A stretch of DNA of 64,000 bases from Porphyridium purpureum (GCA_008690995.1 VRMN01000001.1:4092001-4156000), one strand, 5' to 3'. Positions 45,627-56,454 are shown, counted from the stretch's first letter. Made by a program: numbers and translations. Notes: generated by a model from the sequence alone, not told the origin.

Positions 45627-48509
45627 ATGGAAAGTGCGCGCGCGGCGCCCGGCAATGCCGAGCATGAGCGGCGGCAGCACATGCGCCAGTACCACGGTGA
45701 TGATAAGAAGTCTCCGAAGGCGACGAGCTGGGATATTTGTGTGAGCGCGCTGGTTTACTTCGTGTTAAACACGGGGCCCGAGACAAGCGCTTCGCGTGGG
45801 GAACAAATGCGACTCCCTCACGTGATCGCGCACGAGATAGTGCGGCACGCGTGCGCCGTGCCGCTTCACGAGCGCGAATCCATGGCTTCGCTCAAGGGTC
45901 TCGTTTTCTCGCGTGAGCTCCAGCGCGCACTGGTCGAAATCGAGCAGCTCGGGTTTGGAGACAGTCCCCGGCAGCCAGCTCATGCTGGTCATGTGTCGCG
46001 CGTGCTTTGGTGCATGCTCGTAGATGCAGTTGTCCAAGAGCTTTCGACACTGGACGATGTGTTGAACATGCTTTTTGTCAAATTACCGCGCTGCGTGCGT
46101 CAGTTTGCCAGCAGCGGCAACGACGACCAGCTTCTCGAGTATGTTCAGCGCATGGCTGAACTACGCTCAGTGCCGTTGGTGCCCACGACGCATGACCCCG
46201 GCGCTATTCCATCGGCTCTGCATCTTCTCACTCTAGATCCTGACTACGCGGCGCCGTCATCGACGGATGACGGAATCGATGACAACGAAGCGCTTTCACG
46301 ACACGCAGATGGAGGCTACATCGTCGAGACAAGGACAGCTACTTACGGACGAGGTCCTGAGCCGTATATGGGTGAGGATCTGGAGAATAGAAGCACCGCC
46401 TCATCGGTGGAGGCGCGTTCTCTGGTTGGCATATACTTGCGCCGGGCAGTGTGCGCGTGGACGAGCACTTCACTAGAAGATATTGACGCTACGGTGCGCA
46501 GTCTTGCCTGCTTTTGCACATCCAGGGTGGACGTGTCTGGCGCTTCAGGTAGTAGAAGCGCATCGGATGCACAACAGCTGCGCTTTAAACCAGAGATTCA
46601 AAACTGGTTTCATTCTGAGCGTGCAATGAAGCAGCGCAGGTTTACCGAGGCCGACGAGCTACTCCACGCTCATTTTGACCGCGATGCGCGGCGCATGCAG
46701 ATCGAAGCCCATGTGCCGAGCATGGCTCTGTCACGCATGCTTGCTCGCGCAGGCAAGTATGCGCTCGCGCGAAAGTCCGTGAACGAGGCACTCAACGCCG
46801 CGCGGCATGCAGGCGACACTTACGCACAGGCGGTGTTGCAGGACCTATTGCTGCGCATTGCACCTGCACATGAGCGTATACAGCTGCTTCTTCACTCTGA
46901 CGGTATTGGACAAACGCATCCCGTCACGCATTCCCAAGCAGTTCCAGACACGGGCACGGCACCAACCCGTTTGGGGTTCCGCAGCGAGCACTTGGTGCCC
47001 TCATTTCTGCCGCTGCAAGTACAAGACGCACTGCGGAACGTGCCCACTCATCGCCTTTTGATGTTTGCAGCCGAGGAGCTCCAGGCAAGCGTGCCGTTAC
47101 TACGCGACCCGCGTCTTGAGGTGCTATCATCGCGAATGTGCCACAGTGCACGAGACATATCTGTGATGCAGACATCCAAACCCGCGCCATCCGGGCACGT
47201 TGAGCAGCGAACGGCGTTTGAAAAACTGGAGCGCACTAGTGCGATGCTGGAGACAGTCGTTCACCGCTGCGTGCTGGGCGCGACGGGACACGGCGCGCAC
47301 GAAACGTTGCGGCGATCAACGCAAGAGGGCTATGACGTCCGCCGTGAGCTGGGTGCCCAGGGTGCCGCAAGTGGCACTAGTACACGTGCTAACACTTTGA
47401 TCGTGGCTTATATGACCAGCGCGTGCGCGTGGCAGGCTGCCGGATTCATGGAACTCGCCGTGAGCTACGGTGAGCTAGCGCTCGCACGGCTTGAGAGGAA
47501 TAGCAATCCGGACGACGCTTTTACTTGCAGTGAGAACGATGAGACGAACGAGTACCGCACGCAGGCCTTGTGCATGCGCGCAGACATTTTGGCGCTTTAC
47601 CGTGGTGAGTGGGATGCAGCGCGAGCCCTGCTGGGTGAAGAGCTAGATAAGCTAGAGCTGCAAGGGAGCGACAGAGAAGGTACACCGGAACACGATGCGC
47701 TACAGTTTGCGCTAATGCGACTCGAGGCCCTGCATGCCCTCGGGAAAACAGACGGCGAGTTTGTCGCGGCGCGAGTGCTCGACGAAATGGTGGATGTGCG
47801 TGCAGGCGTAGCTTCACAGCTTCTTGAGCCGCTGGGGCACGAGACCACGACTCAAGATCTTAATACAGAACAATGTGAAGTCGGATCATCTGCACCGGCC
47901 GGCCCAGACATGCCTTCCGAGGACGTGGCATTTCTGCTAGAGTGCTTTCGGCTTGGCGTACTGCTGGACCTCTCCCACGGTGGCGGGGCGGAACCACATG
48001 CTGAGCGCGGTCTGGCACGTGCCTGCCGCATGGTGGACGTGGCGATGGAATACCACCGTCCAGATCGTGCGTGCGAAGCTCTACTGCTAGTGGCGGAGTG
48101 CCTCGCAGCGGGCAGCAGCGGTGGCGCTTGCGCACCCGCCGCATTATCGTACCTCTTCGTGGCCGCGTCAGTTGCTTGGCGTCTGCAACTGATGCAGACA
48201 TACTGGCTGGCCGCCTGCATGATTGCCGAAAGCATGTTGATGCTAGGGGAACAGGCGGCCGCTCATGCACTGTGCAGCGCGGTGATGCCGCGCATGCTTG
48301 AGAACAGTGCTTTAGTAGATCAGGCGAGGTGTGTGTTGCTGCATGCGCGCTGCGTGCTGCAAGAGAGCGCGAGTCAAGAAGCAAAGACGCGCGCTCATTC
48401 TTTGCTTCTCGATGCGCGCCGTCGTTTCGAGCTGGCGCGCGACATGCGCGGCGTGCGAGATTGCGCTCGTCGTCTTGAACAGCTCGATGCAACCCCGGCT
48501 GAATCATAA
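45627..48509 (+). CDS. APC5: Anaphase-promoting complex subunit 5 (APC5)-like
   Basis: 960 residues, ATG start. It is alpha-helical with TPR-like units. The best APC5-like stretch is about residues 325-415: RAMKQRRFTEADELLHAHF, then ALSRMLARAGKYALARKSV and NEALNAARHAGDTYAQAVLQ, matching the APC5 pattern of a helix pair followed by EAxxxAxxxxD. The N-terminal 150 residues resemble the APC5 N-terminal domain only loosely. Acidic low-complexity loops occur around residues 200-265. APC5 is a platform subunit of the APC/C ubiquitin ligase that drives mitotic exit. Another large TPR protein is possible. Confidence 0.65.
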   Translation: MESARAAPGNAEHERRQHMRQYHGDDKKSPKATSWDICVSALVYFVLNTGPETSASRGEQMRLPHVIAHEIVRHACAVPLHERESMASLKGLVFSRELQRALVEIEQLGFGDSPRQPAHAGHVSRVLWCMLVDAVVQELSTLDDVLNMLFVKLPRCVRQFASSGNDDQLLEYVQRMAELRSVPLVPTTHDPGAIPSALHLLTLDPDYAAPSSTDDGIDDNEALSRHADGGYIVETRTATYGRGPEPYMGEDLENRSTASSVEARSLVGIYLRRAVCAWTSTSLEDIDATVRSLACFCTSRVDVSGASGSRSASDAQQLRFKPEIQNWFHSERAMKQRRFTEADELLHAHFDRDARRMQIEAHVPSMALSRMLARAGKYALARKSVNEALNAARHAGDTYAQAVLQDLLLRIAPAHERIQLLLHSDGIGQTHPVTHSQAVPDTGTAPTRLGFRSEHLVPSFLPLQVQDALRNVPTHRLLMFAAEELQASVPLLRDPRLEVLSSRMCHSARDISVMQTSKPAPSGHVEQRTAFEKLERTSAMLETVVHRCVLGATGHGAHETLRRSTQEGYDVRRELGAQGAASGTSTRANTLIVAYMTSACAWQAAGFMELAVSYGELALARLERNSNPDDAFTCSENDETNEYRTQALCMRADILALYRGEWDAARALLGEELDKLELQGSDREGTPEHDALQFALMRLEALHALGKTDGEFVAARVLDEMVDVRAGVASQLLEPLGHETTTQDLNTEQCEVGSSAPAGPDMPSEDVAFLLECFRLGVLLDLSHGGGAEPHAERGLARACRMVDVAMEYHRPDRACEALLLVAECLAAGSSGGACAPAALSYLFVAASVAWRLQLMQTYWLAACMIAESMLMLGEQAAAHALCSAVMPRMLENSALVDQARCVLLHARCVLQESASQEAKTRAHSLLLDARRRFELARDMRGVRDCARRLEQLDATPAES

Positions 48510-48683
48510 GGAGCTGCATCTGTTTTGGGTTCTTCGCGTCGGGATGTTGCAAGCAGCGTTGACCGGTCAAAGCCCGTGCCGTGGGCTTTTAGCTGACGAC
48601 ACAAGGCGTAATGCCGTGATTAATAAAGCATTCACACGTCTACACGTCCCGACGTCCCAGTCGACAATCTCAAGGTGGGCGAT

Positions 48684-49358
48684 ATGTTTGGCAGCCGCGT
48701 GGCGTGGGTTGATGTGATGGCTGCGGCAGCTGGGGCGCGAGCCCCAGGCCGTGCACACAGCCGGCCTAAGCTTCGGCGAGTCGCGTGCACACTGTATGCG
48801 AGCATGTTGTCGACCGGTCCTTCGCAACCGCGCATGCCTCGCGTCGCGGTTAGCGCCGTGGTGCTGCACCGGGATCACCGCAAGGCGCCAAGCGAAGACG
48901 GAAGCTTTGCCGAAGCGGGCGAGTATCAGGTGGTGCTGGTGAAGCGCGGCAAGGCGCCGAGCAAGGGCCTTTGGTCTTTTCCCGGAGGCAGTGTGGAGCT
49001 TGGAGAGTCATTGGCCGCTGCGACCGAGCGCGAGGTTTTCGAAGAAACCGGTCTGCGCGTGCGACACGCTGGCGTGTTCCATGCCACCGACGCGATTTAT
49101 TATGACAACGATGATTCAGGCAGCAGTGCGCAACCCCAGTTCCACTATGTCATCGTACAAAGTGTGTGTGCGCCTGCGAATCGGCAAAACTCGCCACCGC
49201 GACTGGTTGCGGCCGACGACGCGCAAGACGCGCGTTGGGTTTGCGTGTCCAAGCTGATGGATAGCTCGCAGAATCATCTCCAAACCATCCCCGGAGTGGG
49301 CCATGTGCTGCGAAAGGCACTGCGTATGCTTTCCTGCCTTGAAACCGAGGACTTGTGA
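48684..49358 (+). CDS. Nudix hydrolase
   Basis: 224 residues from the ATG at 48684. The N-terminal 50 residues are Arg/Ala-rich with few acidic residues (VMAAAAGARAPGRAHSRPK), so organelle targeting is possible. The complete Nudix box G-x5-E-x7-REVFEETGL is present, with the preceding GLWSFPGGSVELGE. All catalytic Glu are in place. An N-terminal VVLVKRGKAPSKG and a C-terminal tail of about 80 residues complete a normal single-domain enzyme. It hydrolyses a nucleoside diphosphate linked to some group; ADP-ribose or NADH-type substrates fit this subgroup, but specificity is not decidable. Confidence 0.9.
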   Translation: MFGSRVAWVDVMAAAAGARAPGRAHSRPKLRRVACTLYASMLSTGPSQPRMPRVAVSAVVLHRDHRKAPSEDGSFAEAGEYQVVLVKRGKAPSKGLWSFPGGSVELGESLAAATEREVFEETGLRVRHAGVFHATDAIYYDNDDSGSSAQPQFHYVIVQSVCAPANRQNSPPRLVAADDAQDARWVCVSKLMDSSQNHLQTIPGVGHVLRKALRMLSCLETEDL

Positions 49359-49452
49359 GACTTCAACAAGCTTCCAGCGTGTGCCGACGCGAGGAGAATG
49401 TACTCGTGCGCCATTTTGTAGCGGGTTGTTGACGCGGCGCGCGGCGGCAAAG

Positions 49453-50073
49453 ATGGCCGTAAGCTTCGTCATGAGAGCCGCGGCGAGACCCGGCTTTCGG
49501 GCGTGGAACCTCAACTCCGCGGAAAGGTGGGCGCCGCGGTCGGCCGAATGGCACGGCAAAAGGTACGGGACAAATCCGACCGTGCTCCAGCGGCGGTGGA
49601 GCCGTCGGCAGGCAACCAGTGTGCCAGACCAGTCGTCCACGGGGGCCAAGGCGTTACCCGTGGGGACGATTGTGGTCACCATGCCCAAGCTGTCGCCAAG
49701 CACGCGCGGCGCACGAGTTGAGCGCTGGCTGAAACGGCCAGGTGACTCGGTAGAACCTTACGAACTTTTGTTGGAGGTCTCAACGAGCTCGCTGACGGGC
49801 GAGGGCTTTGACACTGGCAAATTTTGCGGTCGCGTCACGCTGCAAGTTGAATGTGTTGATCACGCGCATCTGGTCAAAGTGTTTGAAGAAGCTGGCGCAG
49901 CTTCGGAGCCACAGGACGAGGTCCCCGTTGGTGAAGTGATTGCGGTCATGTGCGAGGAGCCGGATCAGGTTGATGCCGTGCGCCAGCTTGCGCACGAGGA
50001 GCTGCGAAACGCCGTGCGTGAGCAGGGCGACGAATGCGTGCTCATGAATTGGCATGCATACTTGAAGGATTAA
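49453..50073 (+). CDS. Lipoyl-domain-like mitochondrial protein lacking the lipoyl lysine
   Basis: 206 residues from the ATG at 49453. The N-terminus MAVSFVMRAAARPGFRAW is a likely mitochondrial presequence. Residues about 70-115 match the lipoyl/biotinyl fold of acyltransferase E2 proteins: TIVVTMPKLSPSTRGARVER, then WLKRPGDSVEPYELLLEV. The loop that normally reads ETDKA, with the modified Lys, reads STSSLTGEG instead, so lipoylation there is not expected. After that the chain continues with GEVIAVMCEE, as in E2 domains. No catalytic E2 domain follows. It may be a non-lipoylated structural or regulatory relative. Confidence 0.7.
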   Translation: MAVSFVMRAAARPGFRAWNLNSAERWAPRSAEWHGKRYGTNPTVLQRRWSRRQATSVPDQSSTGAKALPVGTIVVTMPKLSPSTRGARVERWLKRPGDSVEPYELLLEVSTSSLTGEGFDTGKFCGRVTLQVECVDHAHLVKVFEEAGAASEPQDEVPVGEVIAVMCEEPDQVDAVRQLAHEELRNAVREQGDECVLMNWHAYLKD

Positions 50074-50171
50074 TAGACTCATTCGCACATGTTTGTTTCA
50101 TACACTGTTTTTTTGTATTAAAGCCGGAGACTGAAGAAGTCCGCAGAGAGGACACATCAGTACCAACCACA

Positions 50172-51353
50172 TCAATCTCGAAGATCTGTATCGCGGCGGG
50201 CAGCACGAGCTCGTGCAGGTACCACTGCCTCTGAAGAACCCTCACGTCGGCCTCGCCGCTCTCTGGCGCGGTTGTGCGCGCGATCCCACAACTTGTACGC
50301 GCTGAACGCGCACACTACTGTCATTAGTGCGGTTGAGCCTGTCAGATTTACGTAAATGCCGGCCAGCAACGCGAAGCCCAAGCCAAAGGCCTGATGGCTG
50401 ACATGCTCACCCGTCTTGCACCAGCGCGCAAAAGTCTCGCAATTATCGCTTATAATGTTGTACCGGCTATGCCCGATTTTGGATTCGGCGCGTTCCACCA
50501 CCTCATCTGGGGGAAGAAGCTTGCGCCGTTGCGTGCCGGTGTACTCCACAATGTGCACGCGCGGTGAGGTCCACTGGAACTCGGTCATTGCCGTTCGTCC
50601 TATTCTGCCCAAATTCATGGACTTGACACCATCAATGCCCGTGTAATGGATCACAGTCCCATCGCCACAGTCGATACCGTGGTGCCAGTACCCAACTGCC
50701 CCATCTTCGTCATCTGGGTCGCCACGCCAAACCATCAGGTGTTCGCCCTTGCCGTACGTGACCTCCTCATTGCCGCGCCCAGACATCGCCGACCCTGGCG
50801 TTACCAGTTCCGCCCCTGATCGGTTTGCGAGCGACTGTGGCGGAGTGGCAAGTACTAAGGTCATATTCGAGCCCGTGCTCAGCTCGTCCCCCGATACGGA
50901 GCGCGAATGCGGTGCGCTCCGAGCGGTCTGGATAATGTCCGCACGTCCCAGGCTCGTCTCAGTAAATCTGCGCCGCAGCAGCCCGTCGCGCTCGTTTGTA
51001 TTTCTGTCAACATCTGGGGTCTGGTCACGCTCATACTCTAGCCGCACAAGCCTGCTTCTCGACTGGCCCACGGGCTGGAGCTGCGGACTCGGAGATGCCC
51101 AGTAATTATGTGTGGTAGGACTCTGCGTGAGCGGCGACGGCGTGTAGGGGACATATGCTGTACTGCCTGGAGTTACCGTCGCTCCCGCTGCGGCGGCAGC
51201 GGCGGCAGTTTCCGGAGGTCCAGCTTCTGCCGCCACGCCGGCGGTATACGAGAACGAGCGCGAGCGCGGTACCGACGGCTGGAGCGCGAAAGGGCGCACA
51301 GAACGCCCTCGTGCCTGGCCGTCCATGTCCGAGGCGGCAGCGGTTGATTCCAT
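50172..51353 (-). CDS. LRAT-domain protein with C-terminal membrane segment
   Basis: 393 residues from the ATG at 51353. The first 200 residues are Ser/Thr/Pro/Arg-rich and probably disordered. The LRAT (NlpC/P60-like) domain spans about 205-325: EHLMVWRGDP, GYWHHGIDCGDGTVIHYTG with the catalytic His, and NIISDNCETFARWCKTGE with the catalytic Cys of the NCE(H/T)F motif. One or two hydrophobic segments follow (GLGFALLAGIYVNL; ALMTVVCAFSAYKL), then a basic Arg-rich tail. LRAT proteins are acyltransferases or phospholipases at membranes. The substrate here is unknown. Confidence 0.85.
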   Translation of the reverse strand: MESTAAASDMDGQARGRSVRPFALQPSVPRSRSFSYTAGVAAEAGPPETAAAAAAAGATVTPGSTAYVPYTPSPLTQSPTTHNYWASPSPQLQPVGQSRSRLVRLEYERDQTPDVDRNTNERDGLLRRRFTETSLGRADIIQTARSAPHSRSVSGDELSTGSNMTLVLATPPQSLANRSGAELVTPGSAMSGRGNEEVTYGKGEHLMVWRGDPDDEDGAVGYWHHGIDCGDGTVIHYTGIDGVKSMNLGRIGRTAMTEFQWTSPRVHIVEYTGTQRRKLLPPDEVVERAESKIGHSRYNIISDNCETFARWCKTGEHVSHQAFGLGFALLAGIYVNLTGSTALMTVVCAFSAYKLWDRAHNRARERRGRREGSSEAVVPARARAARRDTDLRD

Positions 51354-53189
51354 GCGGAACTCTCGCTGACGAGCAAAGAAAGACTGTCCCCGTTTACCCC
51401 GCGCCAACTCTTCCAACAACAAGCGGTGGAACGCGCGCACGCAAATACGCACACACGGACTCTCCTTCGCGCCACGAACTTTACCTTCTCCCAAGCTCTC
51501 ACCGTTCGCACCACGTCCAGCACAACACGTCACCTCCCGCTCAAACGTTTAAATCCAACACACCTTTTGGCTCCAGCGGCATATTTCGGGAAGATCTTTT
51601 GGCTGTGTGAACGTGCGCTTGGATGATGGAGCATTGGAGTGGCGCAGAGTGCTCTCCTCGGGAGACGCACGAGGTCGATGCCCAGTAGTCCTTCCCGGCG
51701 CACGCGTCAAGATGGTGGTACGACTAAGCATGAGTGCGAGTCTAATGATTCGCGCGTACTGGATTGTCCGTTGGGCTTGGCTGTGCCGGAGTATTTACGG
51801 ATGGACGGCTTTGTGGTCTGATGCAAGAATTGATGGCATAAGCGGTCATCAATGTCCCGCGCGGCCGGCGTTCCCGGCATGGCAGCGTATCTAGATCGTA
51901 GCTTCCGACCACGTATCGAAACTCGGCCCACGCGGAAGCACGTTCTAGAGTTGCTCTCTTGTCAGAGAATGGCAGAGTCGCGCATTTCCGCCATGAAAGC
52001 GCGAAGCGATACAGCTTTAATATCTGCCGAAGTATAAGAACCCTGTTTTTCTTGTGACCAGGATGATACCTTCAGGGACGACCTTGACGAGCTGATTCAT
52101 TCGCACAAACGATTGCGGTAGAGATTATGGAGACTTTCTCCCTCCCGGAAGTACACGTAGCGCGTATCGGGAAGCAATGCGTGCATTCCGGCGGACCGCC
52201 TGCTCCTTCGCGTTTTCCATCGTCAGCGTAAAAGCATGAATGAGTAGGGCTCGCGGTCAGAATGCGTTGGATTATTGCATACAAATTGCGGTTCTGACGT
52301 GCTCGCGAAAACCAACACCAGATATCGCTGCGATAAGAACGCGCAAACGGAATGCTTGGACTCATCATGTGGGACGAATCCAATATTACTTGGCATTGCG
52401 GCTCCAAACGCTTTTATTGACTGCAACCGTATCCGCCGATCAAACCGTCCGCGACCTCTTTTTCCGTGCGGCGTCGCCAGTCGATGTGGATTATTTTGGT
52501 CGTACGGTGCCCGGGAAATGTCCAAATACGCTCGTGCCAACCTGCGGCGATATGAACTGCGAGTGCGAAAACTGCCTTGCCTAGGACTTGCGGAAAGACA
52601 GACTGCTGGTTGCTCGCCCCCAGTATCTATTTTGTTATGGGGAGACGGCGAGGAACGGGTTTGGCAGCGAGCTCGAGCTTTGCCCTTCTTACAGCAGCCC
52701 TTGATCTTTCCGTGTTCTTCGTAGGTGAGAAGTGCAAGCTGCATGTTCATGGCGAGGTAAATTGGGATGTGATTCAGACGCAAGCGTTCAGTGAAAGGGC
52801 GGGAAAGGCATTGCTATCTAGCCTCGCTGACCTGTTGACATTTCCGTCCTTCGCTTGCTCCAGTGTGGGCTGATTTGCCAACTCTTGTTCTGATATTGGT
52901 TGCTCCATGTACGCGCCGACAGCAGAGTTGACGGAGGAAGCCATCGGTATGTTCACGCGTGGCGGCGTTGCTTGATTGTGACACATGAGTAGGTAGCGTC
53001 GTATTTGGCCACGACGACCGTGCCATGCACGGATATTGCCATGTAAACGTTGACTTTAAGTTTGCGAGGTCCGCCGGAACTGCTGACTACGAATGTGACA
53101 GCGAGTCTGTCGACTTCGCCAGGAACAGCCACGTCGATGCATACACTAGGTCCGTCGACTGCGACGCAACGCACTCTTACGTCTTCGCC
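51354..53189. other. 1.8-kb intergenic region, no supported gene
   Basis: Several frames of 60-190 codons overlap on both strands without domains or consistent composition. The first 200 bases are the LRAT gene's 5' flank. Nothing else is supported. Confidence 0.45.
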
Positions 53190-53650
53190 CACTCCTGCTT
53201 GCGTCGACTTTGTTTAGATGGCGGCGCACGTGCTGAAGGGGCATGCGAGCGATCGTTCCAGCTAGCTGTTGTGCATTACGGGACCCGAGGAGCTGCTGTG
53301 CGGCGCGTGCGACCATGTGCTCGAAGTGACTGTGGACGCCGGCGCCGCGAGGATGCGGTCGGCCAGCTCGACGCTGCGTACGTACGAGGAGGTGTGTGCC
53401 GATCGCGAGTGCACGACCAAGGTTGGTCGGTTCAATGGCGTGCTGCATGGGGACGCACACAAGCTGCCCATTCAGGACGGCCACCGCTTGACGACGGTGC
53501 CATGCTGCCACATGGGTTGGGTCAAGGTTGAGCTCCGCATCGTGGTGTGTGCGTAGAAACGGCATTGCATGCACGTGAACTGTGCGACGACGCACGTGAA
53601 GCGAAGGAACAACGACGCGCCCCTATCCCGGGATGCCGCCGATGCGTGAG
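53190..53650 (+). pseudogene. Decayed copy of the shared secreted C-terminal module
   Basis: The best-preserved part, 53260-53530, encodes [19 protein letters not shown] and [20 protein letters not shown], almost identical to the modules at 56005-56451 and 61155-61601. Weaker DNA similarity extends upstream into the Pro/Thr linker (about 53190) and downstream to the GATGCCG...GATGCGTGA end (about 53650). The reading frame is interrupted on both sides and no N-terminal domain or signal peptide is attached. This is a host-gene fossil and the oldest-looking of three copies. Confidence 0.85.
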
Positions 53651-54429
53651 GGAATTTCCTCTAATCTCATGCGGTGCGGGACGAGCAACGTTTTCTTTCT
53701 TTTGGTGCGCCCTGGACCGAGTTCCATTCGCTCGCCACCGATAGGCAGAAGTGTTGGCGCGTGGGTCGAATCGCGAAGCCCGAACTATTGTGGCGGAACC
53801 GAACAAGCCGCGAGGTTTCCATCGCGCGCACCACGTGGCGCGTGAGTGCTCGCGGACCGTTTCGCCGTCGGTGGCGAGCACCGACGCAGCAGCCCAATCT
53901 ACGATTTGTGATGATCAACCTTGGACCACAATGGGTCAGTGACAGCATAAGCGATAGAAATTCAAATCTGCTGACGCGAGCAGAAAAGAAGCGATTCTGG
54001 TGAGTGAAAGGAGAGCCGCGTGGTCTCCGCATTGGGGAATGACAGAAAAGGCCAGCTGCTTTTTGCGCGAGATTTGCCGCGCGTCAACTACTAGCAAACT
54101 GGGGCTGGCGCGTGATTTTTGATCCTGGGCAGTCGCAGACTTGGATGCGAATCAGGTCGCGCGTCGACGACTGACAGAGAGAGAGAGACAGAGCCATGCC
54201 ATTTCAGGTGGGCTACTTGGAACATGGCACTTAAAAAGAGGTGGGCGTGCGCAGCTGGGTGAAATTGTGAAGGGCTGAGTGTCGAAGGAGAGCACCAAGG
54301 TCGAAGGCGAGGAGAAGGTCGGAAAGAGATTGGTTGAAGCGTTTGCGGCCCTGCGAATTAACTGCTGCGGCTGCTGTGTATTCGGCTGAGTGGGTCTCTG
54401 CGGATTTTGCGCGCTTTGCGTCGAACCTC
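53651..54429. other. Promoter region of the Cys-rich secreted protein gene
   Basis: Contains a short (GA)n run at about 54176-54192 and purine-rich sequence up to the ATG. No gene seen. Confidence 0.45.
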
Positions 54430-56454
54430 ATGGCGGTGATGGGCGCGCGCAGTGGCGCGTGGCACCGGCTGCCACAGGCACTGCTTGTGGTGGTTACAGT
54501 ATTCGTCGTGCTGGTTGCCTGCGCACCGCGCGCAGTGCTTGCCGCGCGCAATGAAAAGCTGGTAGCGAAGGCTGCGCATCGCGCCTTGAAGCAGAGCGTG
54601 TTGCCGGGGATGGCACCCGCGCCGTCTTTGAGCAGCGTGATGGCTAAAGCCAAAGGGGACCAAGCGCAGCTGGCCGAGGTGGTGTCTCGTCAGGACATTT
54701 CCGAATCCTGCGTTGCTGCCCTGCAATCGGAGTGCAGTGTCGATCTGATGGACACGGAATCCACAGTGCCGTGTGTCGCGTGCTATGAGGGTGAAGGGGA
54801 AGATTTGGGCGCCCTGTTCCAGTGCTTGGAGTCCTGCTGTGAGACTTTCGTTGACTTTGCACCCTGTTTTCAGAACGTCTTGGAGAGTGAAGACTGCAAC
54901 GAGAATGATCAACAAGCTCTCGCATTTTTGGTTGGTTTCTTGCAAACTCCGCTTTTGCAGTGCTCGTGGTCCGACTGCCTGGAGGCGGTAAGTGCCGAAT
55001 GCGACTCGAATGTACTGGAAGGTGACTATCCATGTTCCGACTGTGCGAATGAGGAAGACAGTGAGTGTCTAGATGGGTGCTGTGGTGATTTTGAGACCTA
55101 CCTTGATTGTGCTTTTTCAACCATTGATGAATCGGAGATGTGTACGGAAGAAAGTGTGGGAATTGTTATTGGCTTGCTGATTCTCCCTGTGGCTGGTCCC
55201 GTCGCCGAAGCATGCGGCCAACAGGTCTTGTCGCCGGCTTGTAGAGAACAGGCTGAAGAACTCGACTGCGCAGAGGATGCTTTCGATGATATTGAGACTT
55301 GCGCCATGGATTCATCAGTACAAGATTGTTGCGAGCGAGCTGCAAGAGGTTTCTACTGTTTCGAAAGCTTTTTCTTTACCAGCGAGGAATGCCAAGTGTC
55401 TGCTGTGCTCCTATCTGTCGCTCTTTTGTACTCTTCGAACGAAGCGAATGAGCAATGTGCGAATGAGTTGGGTCAGATGGAATGGGATGCACTCCAGACT
55501 GGTGTGTGTGTGGAAGAGGTTGGGAATGAATGCGGCATCAATTTTAATGATCTCGAGTCTTTCCCATGCGCGGAATGCGGAGATGATGATCCTTCTTGCT
55601 ATCAGATGTGCTGCCCGATGTTTGGCCCCGTTGCGCAGTGCGCGCAGATTTCGATTCAAGCATGCACACCGTCGGGTGCGGGCGGTGTGATTTCAAACCA
55701 GGAGTTTTCCAGCTTCTTTACCATGACTAGTGCACAGTGCATGGCGAGTCAGGCCACTGCGACGCCAGGGGTATCTCCGACAGCGACACCGGTCCCATCA
55801 GTTTCGCCGGGAACGGCGACGCCGGTCCCATCAGTTTCGCCAGGAACGGCGACGCCGAGTCCATCGGTTTCGCAAGAACCCACACCCACACCGGTCCCGT
55901 CGGGTTCGCCAGGAACGCCCACGCCGACTCCGTCGGATTTGCCAGGAACGCCGACGCCGACTCCGACTCCGTCGAGTCCGCCAGAACCCACACCCACTCC
56001 GGTGTGCATTGATGCTGAATGGATCGAGGCGCGCGGGCTGGAAAAGGTGCATGCGAGCGACGGTGTCGGCGAGCTGCTGTGCATTACGGGACTCGAGCAG
56101 CTGCCGTGCGGCACGCGCGACCATGTGCTTGAGGTGACTGTGGACGCCGGCGCCGCGAGGATGCGGTCGGCCAGCTCGACGCTGCGGACGTACGAGGAGG
56201 TGTGTGCCGAGCGCGAGTGCACGATCAAGGTTGGTCGTTTTAATGGCGTGCTGCATGGGGACGCACACAAGCTGCCCATTCAGGACGGCCACCGCTTGAC
56301 GACGGTGTCGCGCCGAGGCACAGTGTGGAGCGGGTTGGAGAACCGCATTGTGGTGGGAGCGCAGAAGCTGGAGTCTGTGTACGTGAACCGTGCGATGACG
56401 TACCTGCAGCGAAGGAACAGCGCCATGCACTTGTCGAAGGATGCCGATGCGTGA
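54430..56454 (+). CDS. Secreted Cys-rich repeat protein with shared C-terminal module
   Basis: 674 residues from the ATG at 54430; upstream the frame reaches only a TTG. Signal peptide: basic N-terminus, hydrophobic core [17 protein letters not shown] and cleavage near AVLAA. Four tandem Cys-rich units follow (about residues 90-430), each with pattern C...C...C-x2-C...C-x3-C-C...C. Examples are [10 protein letters not shown] with [16 protein letters not shown] with CLDGCC, and [10 protein letters not shown] with CYQMCC; the third unit is degenerate. They are acidic. Next is a Thr/Pro/Ser-rich linker (about 445-525), a likely site of O-glycosylation. The last 149 residues (526-674) form a module shared almost exactly with the Fea1 protein at 59886. 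No family recognised for the Cys units. Extracellular or wall location is likely; metal binding is possible. Confidence 0.82.
   Translation: MAVMGARSGAWHRLPQALLVVVTVFVVLVACAPRAVLAARNEKLVAKAAHRALKQSVLPGMAPAPSLSSVMAKAKGDQAQLAEVVSRQDISESCVAALQSECSVDLMDTESTVPCVACYEGEGEDLGALFQCLESCCETFVDFAPCFQNVLESEDCNENDQQALAFLVGFLQTPLLQCSWSDCLEAVSAECDSNVLEGDYPCSDCANEEDSECLDGCCGDFETYLDCAFSTIDESEMCTEESVGIVIGLLILPVAGPVAEACGQQVLSPACREQAEELDCAEDAFDDIETCAMDSSVQDCCERAARGFYCFESFFFTSEECQVSAVLLSVALLYSSNEANEQCANELGQMEWDALQTGVCVEEVGNECGINFNDLESFPCAECGDDDPSCYQMCCPMFGPVAQCAQISIQACTPSGAGGVISNQEFSSFFTMTSAQCMASQATATPGVSPTATPVPSVSPGTATPVPSVSPGTATPSPSVSQEPTPTPVPSGSPGTPTPTPSDLPGTPTPTPTPSSPPEPTPTPVCIDAEWIEARGLEKVHASDGVGELLCITGLEQLPCGTRDHVLEVTVDAGAARMRSASSTLRTYEEVCAERECTIKVGRFNGVLHGDAHKLPIQDGHRLTTVSRRGTVWSGLENRIVVGAQKLESVYVNRAMTYLQRRNSAMHLSKDADA

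Noticed and set aside
52223-52783. 186-codon minus-strand frame
   Set aside because: Low-quality composition, no domain, and overlapping frames on the other strand. Not supported as a gene.
56005-56454. Hint (hedgehog/intein) domain suggested by an initial Cys and a TRDH segment in the shared module
   Set aside because: The distance from Cys to TRDH is too short and no terminal His-Asn or His-Cys is present, so the likeness is weak.
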